Assembly (NCBI GenBank): GCA_035640455.1
Contig: DASQWB010000048.1
Location: 1-24,480, forward strand
Length of the DNA: 24,480 nt
Source of the DNA: AC-50 sp035640455
Lineage (GTDB): Bacteria; Actinomycetota; Thermoleophilia; Gaiellales; Gaiellaceae
Direction of reading: 5' to 3'
Below, in pieces: positions 7,162 to 15,192 of the stretch. Both the position numbers and the translations under genes were made by a program. Positions within the stretch are counted from its first letter, which is position 1. Every line of letters starts with the position of its first letter. The notes below the pieces were generated by a model. The model did no database searches. It saw only the letters and a program-made list of their open reading frames with translations, and was not told the DNA's origin.

Positions 7162-9000
7162 TCAGTACCCAGCCGCCGTCGGCTGCTCGTGGGGCCGGCG
7201 CTGGTCGAGCGCGCAGGGATGCTCCTCCTGCTCGGCCCGCGCGAGGTTGAACGCCGTGTTCACGAGCGCGACGTGCGTGAAGGCCTGCGGGAAGTTGCCG
7301 AGCTGGCGCCGCCGCTCTGGGTCGTATTCCTCCGCGAGGAGCCCGACCTCGTTCCGGAGCGAGAGCAGGCGCTCGAAGATCTCCCGCGCCTCGTCCAGCC
7401 GGCCCTGGAGCGCGAGGTTGTCCGCGAGCCAGAACGTGCACGGCAGGAAGGCGCCCTCCCCGGGCGGCAGCCCGTCGATCGCCTGCGTCTGCTCGTCGTG
7501 GAGATACCGCTGGACGAAGCCGTCGCGGACGAGCGTCCGCTCGATCGCCGCCACCGTCCCGATCATGCGCGGGTCGTCGGGCGGCAGGAAGCCGACGAGG
7601 GGGATCACGAGCAGACTCGCGTCGAGCCGCTTCCCACCGTAGTAGCCGACGAACGAGTCGAGCTCGACGTCGAAGCCTTTCCGCAGCACCTCGTCGTGGA
7701 TCTCCGCCCGCACGGCCCGCCAGCGGTCGACGGGCCCGGTGCGGTCGAACCGCTCCACCGCCTGCACGCCGCGGTCGAACGCCACCCACGCCATCACCTT
7801 CGAGTGCGTGAAGTGGCGGCGCCCGCCGCGCACCTCCCAGATTCCGTCGTCGGGCTCCTTCCACGCGTGCTCCAGATGGGCGAGCACCCGACGCTGGAGC
7901 GCCCAGGCCTCCTTCGACGCCTCGAGCTCGTGGACGCGTCCCTGGTGGAGAGCGTCCATCACCTCGCCGTAGACGTCGAGCTGAAGCTGCTCCGTCGCCG
8001 CGTTGCCGATTCGCACCGGCTTCGAGTCCTCGTAGCCCGGCAGCCACGGCAGCTCGAGCTCCGTCAGCCGCCGCTCGCCGGCGACGGCGTACATGATCTG
8101 CAGGTCGGCCGGGTCGCCCGCGGCCGCCCGCAGGAGCCAGGTCCGCCACGCGCCCGCCTCCTCGAGGTAGCCGCCGTTCAGGAGGGCGAGCAGCGAGAGC
8201 GTCGCGTCCCGGAGCCAGCAGTAGCGGTAGTCCCAGTTGCGGACGCCGCCGAGCTGCTCCGGGATCGACGTCGTCGGCGCCGCGACGATGCCTCCGGTGG
8301 GGGCGTAGGTGAGCGCCTTCACCACCATCAGCGACTGGTGAACGGCCTCGCGCCACTCGCCTCGATACGTGCAGGTGCTTGCCCACTCCTCCCAGAACTC
8401 CAGCGTGTCGCGGAGCGCCTGTTCCGGGTCGACGGCGTCGGGCGGGAACTCGTTCGACGGGTACCACGTGAGGACGAAGGGCACGCGCTCGCCCTCGCGG
8501 ACGGCGAAGTCGGAGATCGTGCGCATGTTCTCGCCGCGGGTCTCGGCCGGCGTGCGGAAGCAGAGCGCGTCCGGGCCGGCGACGGCGAGCCGGGTCTGCT
8601 CGTCGACACGGCGCACCCATGGCAGGATCGAGCCGTAGTCGAAGCGGATGACGAGCTCCGAGCTCATCTCGACCTCGCCGCGGAGACCCTCGACGATGCG
8701 GACGATGTCGGGCGCGACGCCGCGTGGCGGCATGAAGTCGAGCACGCGAACCGCGCCATGGTCGGACTCCCACTCCGTCTCGAGGACGAGCGTCTCCGAC
8801 CGGTAGCGGCGGCCCGCCACCCAGGCGTCCTCCCGCGGGGCGAGCAGCCAGCGGCCGTGCTCGGGCGTCCCGAGCAGTGCCGCGAAGCACGCGCCGGAGT
8901 CGAAGCGGGGGAAGCAGAGCCAGTCGACCGAGCCCTCGCGGCTGATCAGCGCCGCGCTCTGGAGGTCGCCGACGAGTGCGTAGTCCTCGATCGGGGGCAC
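7162..9000 (-). CDS. Glycoside hydrolase family 15 protein, probable trehalase/glucoamylase
   Basis: 612-residue GH15 enzyme with the standard N-terminus PIEDYALVGDLQSAALISREGSVDWLCFPRFDS. The barrel motif is TTSIPEQLGGVRNWDYRYCWLRD. The proposed acid is E389 in GIWEVRG and the base E557/E558 in GLLAEEYDP. This sequence style is that of the actinobacterial GH15 group that includes mycobacterial trehalase, so trehalose is the first substrate to consider; alpha-glucan oligosaccharides remain possible. GTG start at 9000, five bases after the stop of the 103-residue gene, with a weak AGCAGG ribosome site. It is the last gene of a three-gene minus-strand operon. It converges on a distinct GH15 paralogue, an unusual tail-to-tail pair. 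Confidence 0.92.
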   Translation of the reverse strand: MPPIEDYALVGDLQSAALISREGSVDWLCFPRFDSGACFAALLGTPEHGRWLLAPREDAWVAGRRYRSETLVLETEWESDHGAVRVLDFMPPRGVAPDIVRIVEGLRGEVEMSSELVIRFDYGSILPWVRRVDEQTRLAVAGPDALCFRTPAETRGENMRTISDFAVREGERVPFVLTWYPSNEFPPDAVDPEQALRDTLEFWEEWASTCTYRGEWREAVHQSLMVVKALTYAPTGGIVAAPTTSIPEQLGGVRNWDYRYCWLRDATLSLLALLNGGYLEEAGAWRTWLLRAAAGDPADLQIMYAVAGERRLTELELPWLPGYEDSKPVRIGNAATEQLQLDVYGEVMDALHQGRVHELEASKEAWALQRRVLAHLEHAWKEPDDGIWEVRGGRRHFTHSKVMAWVAFDRGVQAVERFDRTGPVDRWRAVRAEIHDEVLRKGFDVELDSFVGYYGGKRLDASLLVIPLVGFLPPDDPRMIGTVAAIERTLVRDGFVQRYLHDEQTQAIDGLPPGEGAFLPCTFWLADNLALQGRLDEAREIFERLLSLRNEVGLLAEEYDPERRRQLGNFPQAFTHVALVNTAFNLARAEQEEHPCALDQRRPHEQPTAAGY

Positions 9001-9005
9001 GCCTG

Positions 9006-9317
9006 CTACCGGTCCTCGATCTCGAGCGCGAACCGCGGTAGCCGCTTGAGCACTGCGCGATTGAAGGTGCGCTCGTATTCCTCCGCCGCCTGCTCGTCGA
9101 GCGTCGAGGCGTAGTGGTCGCGGATGTCGGCCAGGAGCTCGGTGGCCGTCTCGACGAGATCCACGTAGTCACCGTACCTCTCCTCCGCCTCGGAGCGGTG
9201 TGCGCGGTCGTACGCCCGCTCGGCGGCGGTGCAGTCGGCGATCAGGCCGGCGTGCTCGCGCTCGAAGAGGTCGAGCTGGCGCGAGACGACGTCGTCGAAG
9301 CGGCGGCGGAAGATCAC
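9006..9317 (-). CDS. Small helical protein of unknown function
   Basis: 103 residues from GTG at 9317, which overlaps the glycosyltransferase stop (GTGA). The sequence is rich in Glu, Asp, Arg and Ala and reads as an all-alpha protein (FDDVVSRQLDLFEREHAGLI, then TAAERAYDRAHRSEAEERYGDYVDLVETATELLADIRDHY), probably a helical hairpin or coiled coil. There is no signal peptide, membrane segment or Cys, and I recognise no domain. Tight coupling on both sides, to a glycosyltransferase and a GH15 enzyme, suggests a partner or regulator of one of them. A longer frame upstream exists but runs into the glycosyltransferase coding region and is less likely. Confidence 0.75.
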   Translation of the reverse strand: MIFRRRFDDVVSRQLDLFEREHAGLIADCTAAERAYDRAHRSEAEERYGDYVDLVETATELLADIRDHYASTLDEQAAEEYERTFNRAVLKRLPRFALEIEDR

Positions 9318-10369
9318 GAGAGCTCCCGGTAGAGGGCGAGGTGCGCCTCGGCCGCACGCTCCCACGTGAGCTCCGCACGCGCCCGCCGTGCGCCGGCGCG
9401 GGCCGCCTCGAGCGCGTCGGGGTCGTCGAGCAGCTCCCGCGCCGCCGCGGCGAGCGCCTCGACGTCGCCCGCGGCCACGACGCGGCCGGCCCCGAAGCGC
9501 CGCACCGGCTCGGCGATGCCGCCGACGTCGTAGGCGAGCGCGGGCACGCCGGCCCCGAGCGCACGGAGGAGGGCGCCGCTCTGGTCGAGCTCCGGCCGGT
9601 AGGGGAAGAGCGCCATGGTTGCCTCGCCGAGCGCGCGGTCGACCTCGGCCTGCGGCAGGTAGCCGAGCCGCCAGTCGACGTCGAGGCCGCGGGCCCGCTC
9701 GCGATAGCGCTCCACCGGCTCGACCGGGTCGCCTGCGACGACGAGCCGTGTCCCGTCGAGCCGGCGGGCGACCTCGATCGCGTCGTCGAGCCCCTTGTAG
9801 GGCCGGATGACGCCGAGCGAGAGCAGCGTGCGGCCGTCGTCGGCACGCGCGGGGTCGCTCGGGAACACGGGGTGGGGGATGACGCGGATCCGGTCGCCGT
9901 CGACGCCGAGCTCGGCCAGCGTCTCGCGCCCCTTTTGGCTGTGCACCACGACGCGCTCGAACCCGGCAAGGAGCTCACGCCACAAGTTGCGTCGATGCGC
10001 CGTCCGCCGCGGCAGCAGGTCATGCGCCGTGAAGACGGCTGGCACGCGGAGCCGGAGCCGCCGGTCGAGCTGCGGCCACGCAAGCCACTGCAGGTGGAGG
10101 ATCCCGCTGCGGATCCGGCCGAGCTCGAAGAGCACGCCCATGTGCTCTAGTGCACGAACCGGAAGGCGCGCGCGCGAGCGGCGGAAGAGGCGGGACGACA
10201 GCGGGTAGAGATGCTCGTCGCGCACGTAGCCATCCGGTGCGGGCGCCTCGCCGAAGCGGAAGCGCGACGTCAGGAGCCGCACGTCGGCCCCCGCCCGGGC
10301 GAGCGCGACAGCCAGCTCGTGGTCGTATGGCGGCGTGTAGGCGGGGGGGTCGGCGAGGGTGATCCGCAC
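9314..10369 (-). CDS. Glycosyltransferase, GT4-like (GT-B fold)
   Basis: 351-residue GT-B glycosyltransferase without a signal peptide. The N-terminal acceptor domain includes PPAYTPPYDHELAVALARAGADVRLLTSRF; the C-terminal nucleotide-sugar domain begins near RIRVIPHPVF. LLSLGVIRPYKGLDDAIEVARRL and the later PELDQSGALLRALGAGVPALAYDVGGIAEPVRR carry the family's donor-binding features. D-Q-S-G stands where many GT4 enzymes have an E-x7-E arrangement, so the donor is unclear. GTG 10369 is seven bases after TAGGCT, a -10-like box, suggesting a leaderless mRNA. First gene of the operon with the 103-residue protein and a GH15 enzyme, so a role in making or trimming a glucose-containing glycan is plausible. 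Confidence 0.88.
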   Translation of the reverse strand: MRITLADPPAYTPPYDHELAVALARAGADVRLLTSRFRFGEAPAPDGYVRDEHLYPLSSRLFRRSRARLPVRALEHMGVLFELGRIRSGILHLQWLAWPQLDRRLRLRVPAVFTAHDLLPRRTAHRRNLWRELLAGFERVVVHSQKGRETLAELGVDGDRIRVIPHPVFPSDPARADDGRTLLSLGVIRPYKGLDDAIEVARRLDGTRLVVAGDPVEPVERYRERARGLDVDWRLGYLPQAEVDRALGEATMALFPYRPELDQSGALLRALGAGVPALAYDVGGIAEPVRRFGAGRVVAAGDVEALAAAARELLDDPDALEAARAGARRARAELTWERAAEAHLALYRELS

Positions 10370-10376
10370 GTTTCGA

Positions 10377-10386
10377 AGCCTAGACT
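10377..10386. promoter_or_regulatory. Overlapping divergent -10 boxes
   Basis: AGCCTAGACT reads TAGACT on the plus strand (10381-10386) and TAGGCT on the minus strand (10382-10377). Exactly seven bases separate each hexamer from its start codon (TTG 10394 and GTG 10369). Both fit the actinobacterial TANNNT -10 box with leaderless transcripts. The two hexamers share two bases, so the promoters could exclude each other. Confidence 0.5.
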
Positions 10387-10393
10387 TGCGCCC

Positions 10394-11203
10394 TTGCTCG
10401 TCCGGACCTGGAACGTCTTCCACGGCAACGCGAAGCCGCCGGAGCGGCGGGCCTTCCTCGAGGAGATGGTGCGGCTCGCGACAGCCGACCGGCCGGACGT
10501 CCTCTGCCTCCAGGAGGTGCCGGTGTGGGCGCTCGAGCGGCTCGGCGAGTGGAGCGGGATGACCGCCGTCGTCGCCGTCGTCGCGCGGCCGACGATCGGC
10601 CCGCTCCCCTCGACGCCCGAGCTCGGGCGCAGGCTGACGGCGCTCGACCACGGCCGCTTCCGCTCGGCCTTCTCCGGGCAGGCGAACGCGGTGCTCGTCG
10701 GCGCCGGCCTCCGCGTCCTCGACGAGCGGAGGATCGTCCTGAACTCCCGCCGCTTCAGGGCGGCGCAGGCGCGCTGGCTGGGGCTCGGCCTCGTCGCGCG
10801 GCTCGCGTGGGCGAAGGAGCGGCGGATATGCCAGGCGGTTCGCGTGCGGGCGGAGGACGGCTCGACGGCGCTCGTCGCGAACCTCCATGCGACGAGCTAT
10901 CCGGCCGACCGGCGGCTCGCCGACGCCGAGCTCCTCCGCGCTGCGTGGTTCGCCGACGCGCTCGCGGCGCGCGGCGAGCCGATCGTACTCAGCGGCGACT
11001 TCAACGTCGAGGGCGAGCGGTCGCGGACGCTGCGCGACCTCGCGGGGCCGGAGTGGGGGTTCTCGGCGGCCGGCGAGGGCATCGACCACGTCCTCGTCCG
11101 CGGCACCGAGGCTGGCCCGGCGGAGCGGTGGCCGCGGGAGCGCCGGCGGCTCGAGCGCCGGTTGCTCTCCGACCACGCGCCGGTCGAGGTTCGCGTCGGA
11201 TGA
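10394..11203 (+). CDS. Endonuclease/exonuclease/phosphatase (EEP) family protein
   Basis: 269-residue metal-dependent phosphohydrolase of the EEP (DNase I-like) fold. The conserved positions are present in order: TWNVF with the metal-side Asn, LCLQEV with the catalytic Glu, ANLHAT, LSGDFNVE with Asp/Asn, GIDHVLV, and the terminal SDHAPVEV with the Asp-His pair. The fold is shared by nucleases, phosphodiesterases and sphingomyelinases; the lack of a signal peptide favours an intracellular nucleic acid or phosphoester substrate. There is no ATG or GTG in frame close to the first motif, so TTG 10394 is the start. It is seven bases after TAGACT with no Shine-Dalgarno. The stop overlaps the next gene's ATG (ATGA), indicating coupling to the aminotransferase. 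Confidence 0.88.
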   Translation: MLVRTWNVFHGNAKPPERRAFLEEMVRLATADRPDVLCLQEVPVWALERLGEWSGMTAVVAVVARPTIGPLPSTPELGRRLTALDHGRFRSAFSGQANAVLVGAGLRVLDERRIVLNSRRFRAAQARWLGLGLVARLAWAKERRICQAVRVRAEDGSTALVANLHATSYPADRRLADAELLRAAWFADALAARGEPIVLSGDFNVEGERSRTLRDLAGPEWGFSAAGEGIDHVLVRGTEAGPAERWPRERRRLERRLLSDHAPVEVRVG

Positions 11204-12285
11204 CGTACGAGGAGGCGCGGGCCGAGTTCCCGGTCCTCGAGCGCTTCGCCTACCTGAACGCGGGAACGCTGGGGCCGCTCTCGCGGCGGACGATCGCCGC
11301 CATGGAGGAGCGGAACCGCTTCGACCACGAGCTGGGGCGCGGCGGCAAGCCGTGGTTCGAGAGCGTGCTCGACCTGCGCGCCCGCGTGAGGGAGCGGCTG
11401 GCGGCGGCGATCCGCGCGACGCCGGAGCGGCTCGCGCTCACGCGCGCGACGACGGACGGCTGCAACATCGTCCTCTCCGGCCTCGACCTCGGCCCGGAGG
11501 ACGAGGTGGTGACGACGGACTCCGAGCATCCCGGACTGCTGGCGCCGCTCGGAGCAAGCGCCGCGCGGGTGCGGGTCGCCGAGGTGACGACGCGGCCGAC
11601 CGCGGAGGCGCTCGAGACGCTGCTCGCGCAGGTGACACCGCGGACGCGGCTCTTCGCGCTCTCGCACGTCCTGTGGACGACGGGCCAGGTGATGCCCGTC
11701 CACGAGCTGAGGGCGGCGACGGGCCTGCCTGTGCTCGTGGACGGCGCGCAGTCGGTCGGGGCGATTCCGGTCGACGTCGGCGACCTCGACTTCTACACCG
11801 TCTCGTGCCAGAAGTGGCTCTGCGGGCCCGAGCCGACGGGCGCGTTGTACGTCCGGGATCCGGACGCGCTTCGCGTGGCGCTGCCGACCTACCTGTCGCA
11901 GCTGTCGATCGAGCCGAACGGGTCGTTCGTGCCGAGGCCCGGCGCCGCGCGGTTCGACTTCGGCTGGGTCGCCACGCCGGCGCTCGCCGGGCTCGAGGCG
12001 GCGCTCGACGGGTTGCCGGACTGGCGCTTCGAGCGGGCGGCGGAGACGGCGCGGCGGTGCCGGGCTGTGCTGGCGGCGGGCGGTTTCGAGGTCATCGGTG
12101 GGCCGGAGAAGGGGACGCTCGTCTCGTTCCGCGCCCCGGGCGATCCCCTCGAGGACGCGGCGCGCGCCTACGCGGCCGGAGTGATCGTGCGCGATCTGCC
12201 CGGCACCGGGTGGCTGCGCGCCTCGTGCGGCTGGTGGACGAGCGAGGAGGACCTGGAGCGCCTGGTCGCGGCGCTGGCGCGGTAG
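11200..12285 (+). CDS. Aminotransferase class V-fold PLP enzyme
   Basis: 361-residue fold-type I PLP enzyme of the class V group (cysteine desulfurase, isopenicillin-N epimerase-like, phosphoserine or alanine-glyoxylate aminotransferases). Visible sites: YLNAGTLGP near the N-terminus, TTDG contacting phosphate (84-87), H110 in DSEHPG stacking on PLP, D181 and Q184 in VLVDGAQSVGAIP, and the Schiff-base lysine K205 in SCQKWLCGPEPTG. The QKW-x-CGP form resembles the isopenicillin-N epimerase/desulfurase-like subgroup more than IscS. No cysteine-bearing loop typical of desulfurases is obvious. ATG 11200 overlaps the EEP stop. The reaction cannot be assigned; no pathway neighbour is present. Confidence 0.88.
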   Translation: MTYEEARAEFPVLERFAYLNAGTLGPLSRRTIAAMEERNRFDHELGRGGKPWFESVLDLRARVRERLAAAIRATPERLALTRATTDGCNIVLSGLDLGPEDEVVTTDSEHPGLLAPLGASAARVRVAEVTTRPTAEALETLLAQVTPRTRLFALSHVLWTTGQVMPVHELRAATGLPVLVDGAQSVGAIPVDVGDLDFYTVSCQKWLCGPEPTGALYVRDPDALRVALPTYLSQLSIEPNGSFVPRPGAARFDFGWVATPALAGLEAALDGLPDWRFERAAETARRCRAVLAAGGFEVIGGPEKGTLVSFRAPGDPLEDAARAYAAGVIVRDLPGTGWLRASCGWWTSEEDLERLVAALAR

Positions 12286-12370
12286 CGGCGCCAGCCGCGA
12301 GCGCCGCGGCGGAGAATCGGCACGAAGCCGGCACAGACACGTGCGACGCGCTCCGGTACCGTGCCGGCAA

Positions 12371-12388
12371 GGGGGCTCGTCGCCCCCC
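12371..12388. terminator. Hairpin between convergent genes, possible terminator
   Basis: GGGGGC-TCGTC-GCCCCC, a six-pair stem in the 122-base gap between the aminotransferase and the convergent methyltransferase. A second pair of arms, GCCGGCAC (12327-12334) and GTGCCGGC (12361-12368), lies just upstream. There is no T-tract on either strand, so its role as a bidirectional terminator is a guess. Confidence 0.35.
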
Positions 12389-12407
12389 AAGGGGAAGAGC
12401 CTTTGGC

Positions 12408-13115
12408 TTACGGCCGCGAAGGCGCCACGCCGACGTACAGGCCCCGGCCCATCAGGCCCTCCTCGTCGTGCTCGACGGCCAGTCCGACGGCGTGAAAGGC
12501 CGCCAGGTGCTCATCGCGCGTGAAGAGCCCGAGCCCGTGCCGCTCCGTGAAGTGCTCGACCCCCGCGGGCGTGCCGACGAGGTAGTGGAGCTCGAGGCTC
12601 GAGACGCGTCCGTCGACCTCGATCGTGTTCACGCGCGCGATCTTGAGCTCCGGCTCGTCGACGAAGACCGCGCCGACGTGCGGCAGGACGACCGCCTCCG
12701 GCGTCAGCCACGGCTCGACGACGAGCACCCCGCCCGGCTCCAGATGGCGGGCCATCGCCGCGACCGCGGCGGTCAAGCCCTCGACCGTCAGGACGTAGCC
12801 GATCGAGCTGAAGAGGCAGGTGACCGCGTCGAAGCGGCGGCCGAGGTCGAAGTCGCGCATGTCGTCCTGGTGCAGCGGCACGTCCCGCAGGCGCTCCCGG
12901 GCGACCGCGAGCAGCTCGCCGTCGAGATCGAGCCCTTCGCAGCGGTACCACCGCCGAAGCTCCGCGAGGTGGGCCCCGGTGCCGCACGCGACGTCGAGCA
13001 GCGTCTCGGCGCCCGGCTTCCGCGCCTGGACGAGCTCGTGCACGCGCTCCGCCTCGCGCGGATAGTCCTTCCACGAGTAGACGGCGTCGTAGATCCGCGC
13101 GGTGCGCGCGAACAC
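12408..13115 (-). CDS. Class I SAM-dependent methyltransferase
   Basis: 235-residue Rossmann-fold methyltransferase. Motif I is LLDVACGTGAHLAEL (about 39-53); the acidic end of strand beta2 is EGLDLDGELL; motif II/III includes QDDMRDFDLGRRFDAVTCLFSSIGYV; and the post-beta4 segment is LEPGGVLVVEPW. This resembles the group of small-molecule N- or O-methyltransferases that carry a SSIGYV/SxxxYV loop, such as glycine/sarcosine- or dTDP-sugar-type enzymes. The substrate is not determinable. GTG 13115 overlaps the HD-protein stop by one base (TAGTG), so the two are translationally coupled. It converges on the aminotransferase. Confidence 0.88.
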   Translation of the reverse strand: MFARTARIYDAVYSWKDYPREAERVHELVQARKPGAETLLDVACGTGAHLAELRRWYRCEGLDLDGELLAVARERLRDVPLHQDDMRDFDLGRRFDAVTCLFSSIGYVLTVEGLTAAVAAMARHLEPGGVLVVEPWLTPEAVVLPHVGAVFVDEPELKIARVNTIEVDGRVSSLELHYLVGTPAGVEHFTERHGLGLFTRDEHLAAFHAVGLAVEHDEEGLMGRGLYVGVAPSRP

Positions 13116-13690
13116 TAGGCGGCGTCCGCAGCGGTCCGCAGCCCGAGCTCGTGCGCCATCGGCTGCATCGCCGCGACCACCGTCCGGATGTGGTCGTCGA
13201 GCTCGACGCCGAGCTCCTCGGCGCCGCGATAGACCTCGTCCCGGTGCACGCCGGCCGCGAAGGACGGCTGCTTGAGCTTCTTCTTCACCGACTTCGGCTC
13301 GAGGCCGTCGAGCCCTGTGGGGCGGACGAGCCCGCAGGCGTGGACGAAGCCGGAGAGCTCGTCGCAGGCGAAGAGCGCCTTCTTCAGCAGCGTGTCGCGC
13401 GGCAGGGACAGGTGCTCCGCATGGGACAGAACCGCTTCGATCACGTCCTCCGGCCAGCCCTCCTCGCGGAGGATCGGCGCGCCGTCCTGAGGGTGCTGGT
13501 CGAGCGACGGATGGATCTCGTAGTCGAAGTCGTGGAGGAGCGCGACGACCGCCCAGCGCTCCTCGTCCTCGCCGTAAACCCGTGCGTAGGCCCGCATCGA
13601 CGCCTCCACTGCGAGCGCGTGCCGCCGCAGCGCCTCGCTCTTCGTGTAGCGCGTGAGGGTCTCCCAGGCTCGGTCGCGAGTGGGTTCCAC
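13115..13690 (-). CDS. HD-domain phosphohydrolase family protein
   Basis: 191 residues from GTG 13690. HD signature: H24 in RRHALAVEA, H53-D54 in LLHDFDYE, then the family's HPQDGAPILREEGWPEDVIEAVLSHAEH and a final Asp, D110, in ACDELSGF. This matches a widespread, poorly characterised group of predicted metal-dependent HD hydrolases. The fold acts on nucleotides or other phosphoesters, but no substrate is established for this group as far as I know. ATG 13720 is another possible start and would share the palindromic CATG at 13718-13721 with murA; GTG 13690 fits the usual N-terminus (RAWETLTRYTKSEALRRHALAVE) better. Operon with the methyltransferase; divergent from murA. Confidence 0.85.
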   Translation of the reverse strand: MEPTRDRAWETLTRYTKSEALRRHALAVEASMRAYARVYGEDEERWAVVALLHDFDYEIHPSLDQHPQDGAPILREEGWPEDVIEAVLSHAEHLSLPRDTLLKKALFACDELSGFVHACGLVRPTGLDGLEPKSVKKKLKQPSFAAGVHRDEVYRGAEELGVELDDHIRTVVAAMQPMAHELGLRTAADAA

Positions 13691-13699
13691 GGGGGCGAC

Positions 13700-13706
13700 T
13701 ACGATA
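13700..13706. promoter_or_regulatory. Possible two-way -10 box between HD gene and murA
   Basis: TACGATA gives TACGAT on the plus strand (13 bases before murA ATG 13719) and TATCGT on the minus strand (10 bases before GTG 13690). Both match TANNNT. Spacing would leave leaders of only a few bases. Confidence 0.3.
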
Positions 13707-13718
13707 GCCTGCGGCGCC

Positions 13719-15026
13719 ATGTCGACCGCCGTCACCGACGCCCTGGCCGAATCATTCGTGATCGAAGGAGCGCGGTCGCTCAACGGCACGATCCGCGCCG
13801 CCGGGAACAAGAACGGCGCGCTGCCGATCCTCGCCGGCTGCATGCTCAGCCCCGAGCCGGTGGTCTTGCGGAACGTGCCGCGGATCCGCGACGTGGAGAC
13901 GATGGTCGAGCTGATCGCCGACCTCGGCGCGGACGCGGAGTGGATCGGGCCGAACGAGGTCCGGATCCATGCGGCGGAGCTCACGAAGACGGAGCTCGAC
14001 GAGCTGCTCTGCTCGCGGATCCGCGCCTCCGTCCTGCTCGCCGGCCCGCTGCTCGCGCGCTGCGGGCGGGCGATCGTCCCGCCGCCGGGCGGCGACGTGA
14101 TCGGCCGGCGCCGGCTCGACACGCACATCCACGCCCTCGCGCGGCTCGGTGCCGACATCGAGGCGAACCGGCGCTACACGATGCGGACGGACGGCCTCCG
14201 CGGCGCGCACGTCTTTCTCGACGAGGCGAGCGTCACCGGCACCGAGAACGCGATCATGGCCGCGGTGCTCGCCCGCGGCGAGACGGTGATCGGCAACGCC
14301 GCCTGTGAGCCGCACGTCCAGGACCTGTGCCGCTTCCTCGTCACCCTCGGCGCGCGGATCGAGGGCATCGGCTCGAACGTCCTCCGCATCGAGGGCCGCA
14401 CCGAGCTCACGGGCGGCGAGTATCGGATCGGCTGCGACCACATCGAGGTCGCGAGCTTCATCGGCCTCGGCGCGATCACCTCCGGCGAGATCGTCATCGA
14501 GGAGGTCGAGCCCGCCGACCTCGTCGCGGTGATGCCGACCTTCGACCGCCTCGGCATCCGCATGCAGGTCGAGGGCCGGACGGTCCGTGTCCCGGACGGC
14601 CAAGAGCTCGAGATCCGCGACGACCTCGGCGGGCAGATCCCGAAGATCGAGGACGGGCCGTGGCCGGCGTTCCCGGCCGACCTGACGTCGATCGCAGTCG
14701 TCGTCGCGACGCAGGCGCGGGGGACCGTGCTCGTGTTCGAGAAGATGTTCGAGAGCCGGCTCTTCTTCGTCGACAAGCTCGTGAACATGGGCGCGCGAAT
14801 CATCCTCTGCGACCCGCACCGCGTCGTCGTCACCGGGCCGGCCCGGCTCTACGGCGAGCGGCTCACGAGCCCGGACATCCGCGCGGGGATGGCGATGCTG
14901 CTCGCGAGCCTCTGCGCCGAGGGCTCCTCCACGATCGGCAACATCGGCGAGATCGACCGCGGCTACGAGCGGATCGACGAGCGCCTACGCGGGCTCGGGG
15001 CGCACGTCGAGCGCGTCGAGGCGTAG
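13719..15026 (+). CDS. murA: UDP-N-acetylglucosamine 1-carboxyvinyltransferase (MurA)
   Basis: 435-residue EPSP-synthase-fold enzyme that transfers enolpyruvate from PEP to UDP-GlcNAc, the first committed step of peptidoglycan synthesis. Key residues: K31-N32 in AGNKNGALPIL, the active-site loop at 120-136 and the substrate-binding Asp in FPADLTS. In the loop, PPPGGDVIG has Asp126 where most MurA have the catalytic Cys (Cys115 in E. coli). Cys-to-Asp at this position is known from mycobacterial and chlamydial MurA and gives natural fosfomycin resistance. ATG 13719 is chosen because the upstream frame extends only through divergent promoter sequence. The stop TAG is the first base triplet of the structured element at 15024-15189. 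Followed by a HisB-like gene and ridA. Confidence 0.92.
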   Translation: MSTAVTDALAESFVIEGARSLNGTIRAAGNKNGALPILAGCMLSPEPVVLRNVPRIRDVETMVELIADLGADAEWIGPNEVRIHAAELTKTELDELLCSRIRASVLLAGPLLARCGRAIVPPPGGDVIGRRRLDTHIHALARLGADIEANRRYTMRTDGLRGAHVFLDEASVTGTENAIMAAVLARGETVIGNAACEPHVQDLCRFLVTLGARIEGIGSNVLRIEGRTELTGGEYRIGCDHIEVASFIGLGAITSGEIVIEEVEPADLVAVMPTFDRLGIRMQVEGRTVRVPDGQELEIRDDLGGQIPKIEDGPWPAFPADLTSIAVVVATQARGTVLVFEKMFESRLFFVDKLVNMGARIILCDPHRVVVTGPARLYGERLTSPDIRAGMAMLLASLCAEGSSTIGNIGEIDRGYERIDERLRGLGAHVERVEA

Positions 15027-15189
15027 TGCCCCTTCCGGCAATAGTCAGGGCATTTCTGGCGGAGCACGACGCCGCCATGCTGCGTCCTCGGTCGGCCCGA
15101 TATGCCTGCATATCGAGCCTCCCAGCGTCCTTGCCTGACGACGTCGTGCAGTCGCCACAAACGCGAGACCATTACCGGAAGGGGCACTA
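15024..15189 (+). repeat. Structured intergenic element, copy A
   Basis: 166 bases from the murA stop to just before the hisB-like ATG. Outer arms TAGTGCCCCTTCCGGCAAT (15024-15042) and its complement (15171-15189) pair at 18 of 19 positions. An inner stem GCACGACG (15064-15071)/CGTCGTGC (15142-15149) encloses the block CTGCGTCCTCGGTCG (15080-15094). Then come a hairpin CGATATGC-CT-GCATATCG (15098-15115) and CTCCCAGCGTCCTTG (15119-15133). Copy B at 19514-19682 shares both blocks, the layout and the right end ATTNCCG. The downstream Shine-Dalgarno GGAAGGGG (15177-15184) lies in the right outer arm. Confidence 0.85.
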
Positions 15190-15192
15190 GCG

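Noticed and set aside
5675..7642. Long open frames overlapping the GH15 genes (also 7037-9172 minus, 7189-9114 plus)
   Set aside because: Arg/Ala/Gly-rich shadow translations in other frames of genes with clear GH15 catalytic motifs.
13653..13718. Longer murA N-terminus from ATG 13653
   Set aside because: It would run through the divergent promoter region and into the HD gene; the added residues do not resemble MurA.
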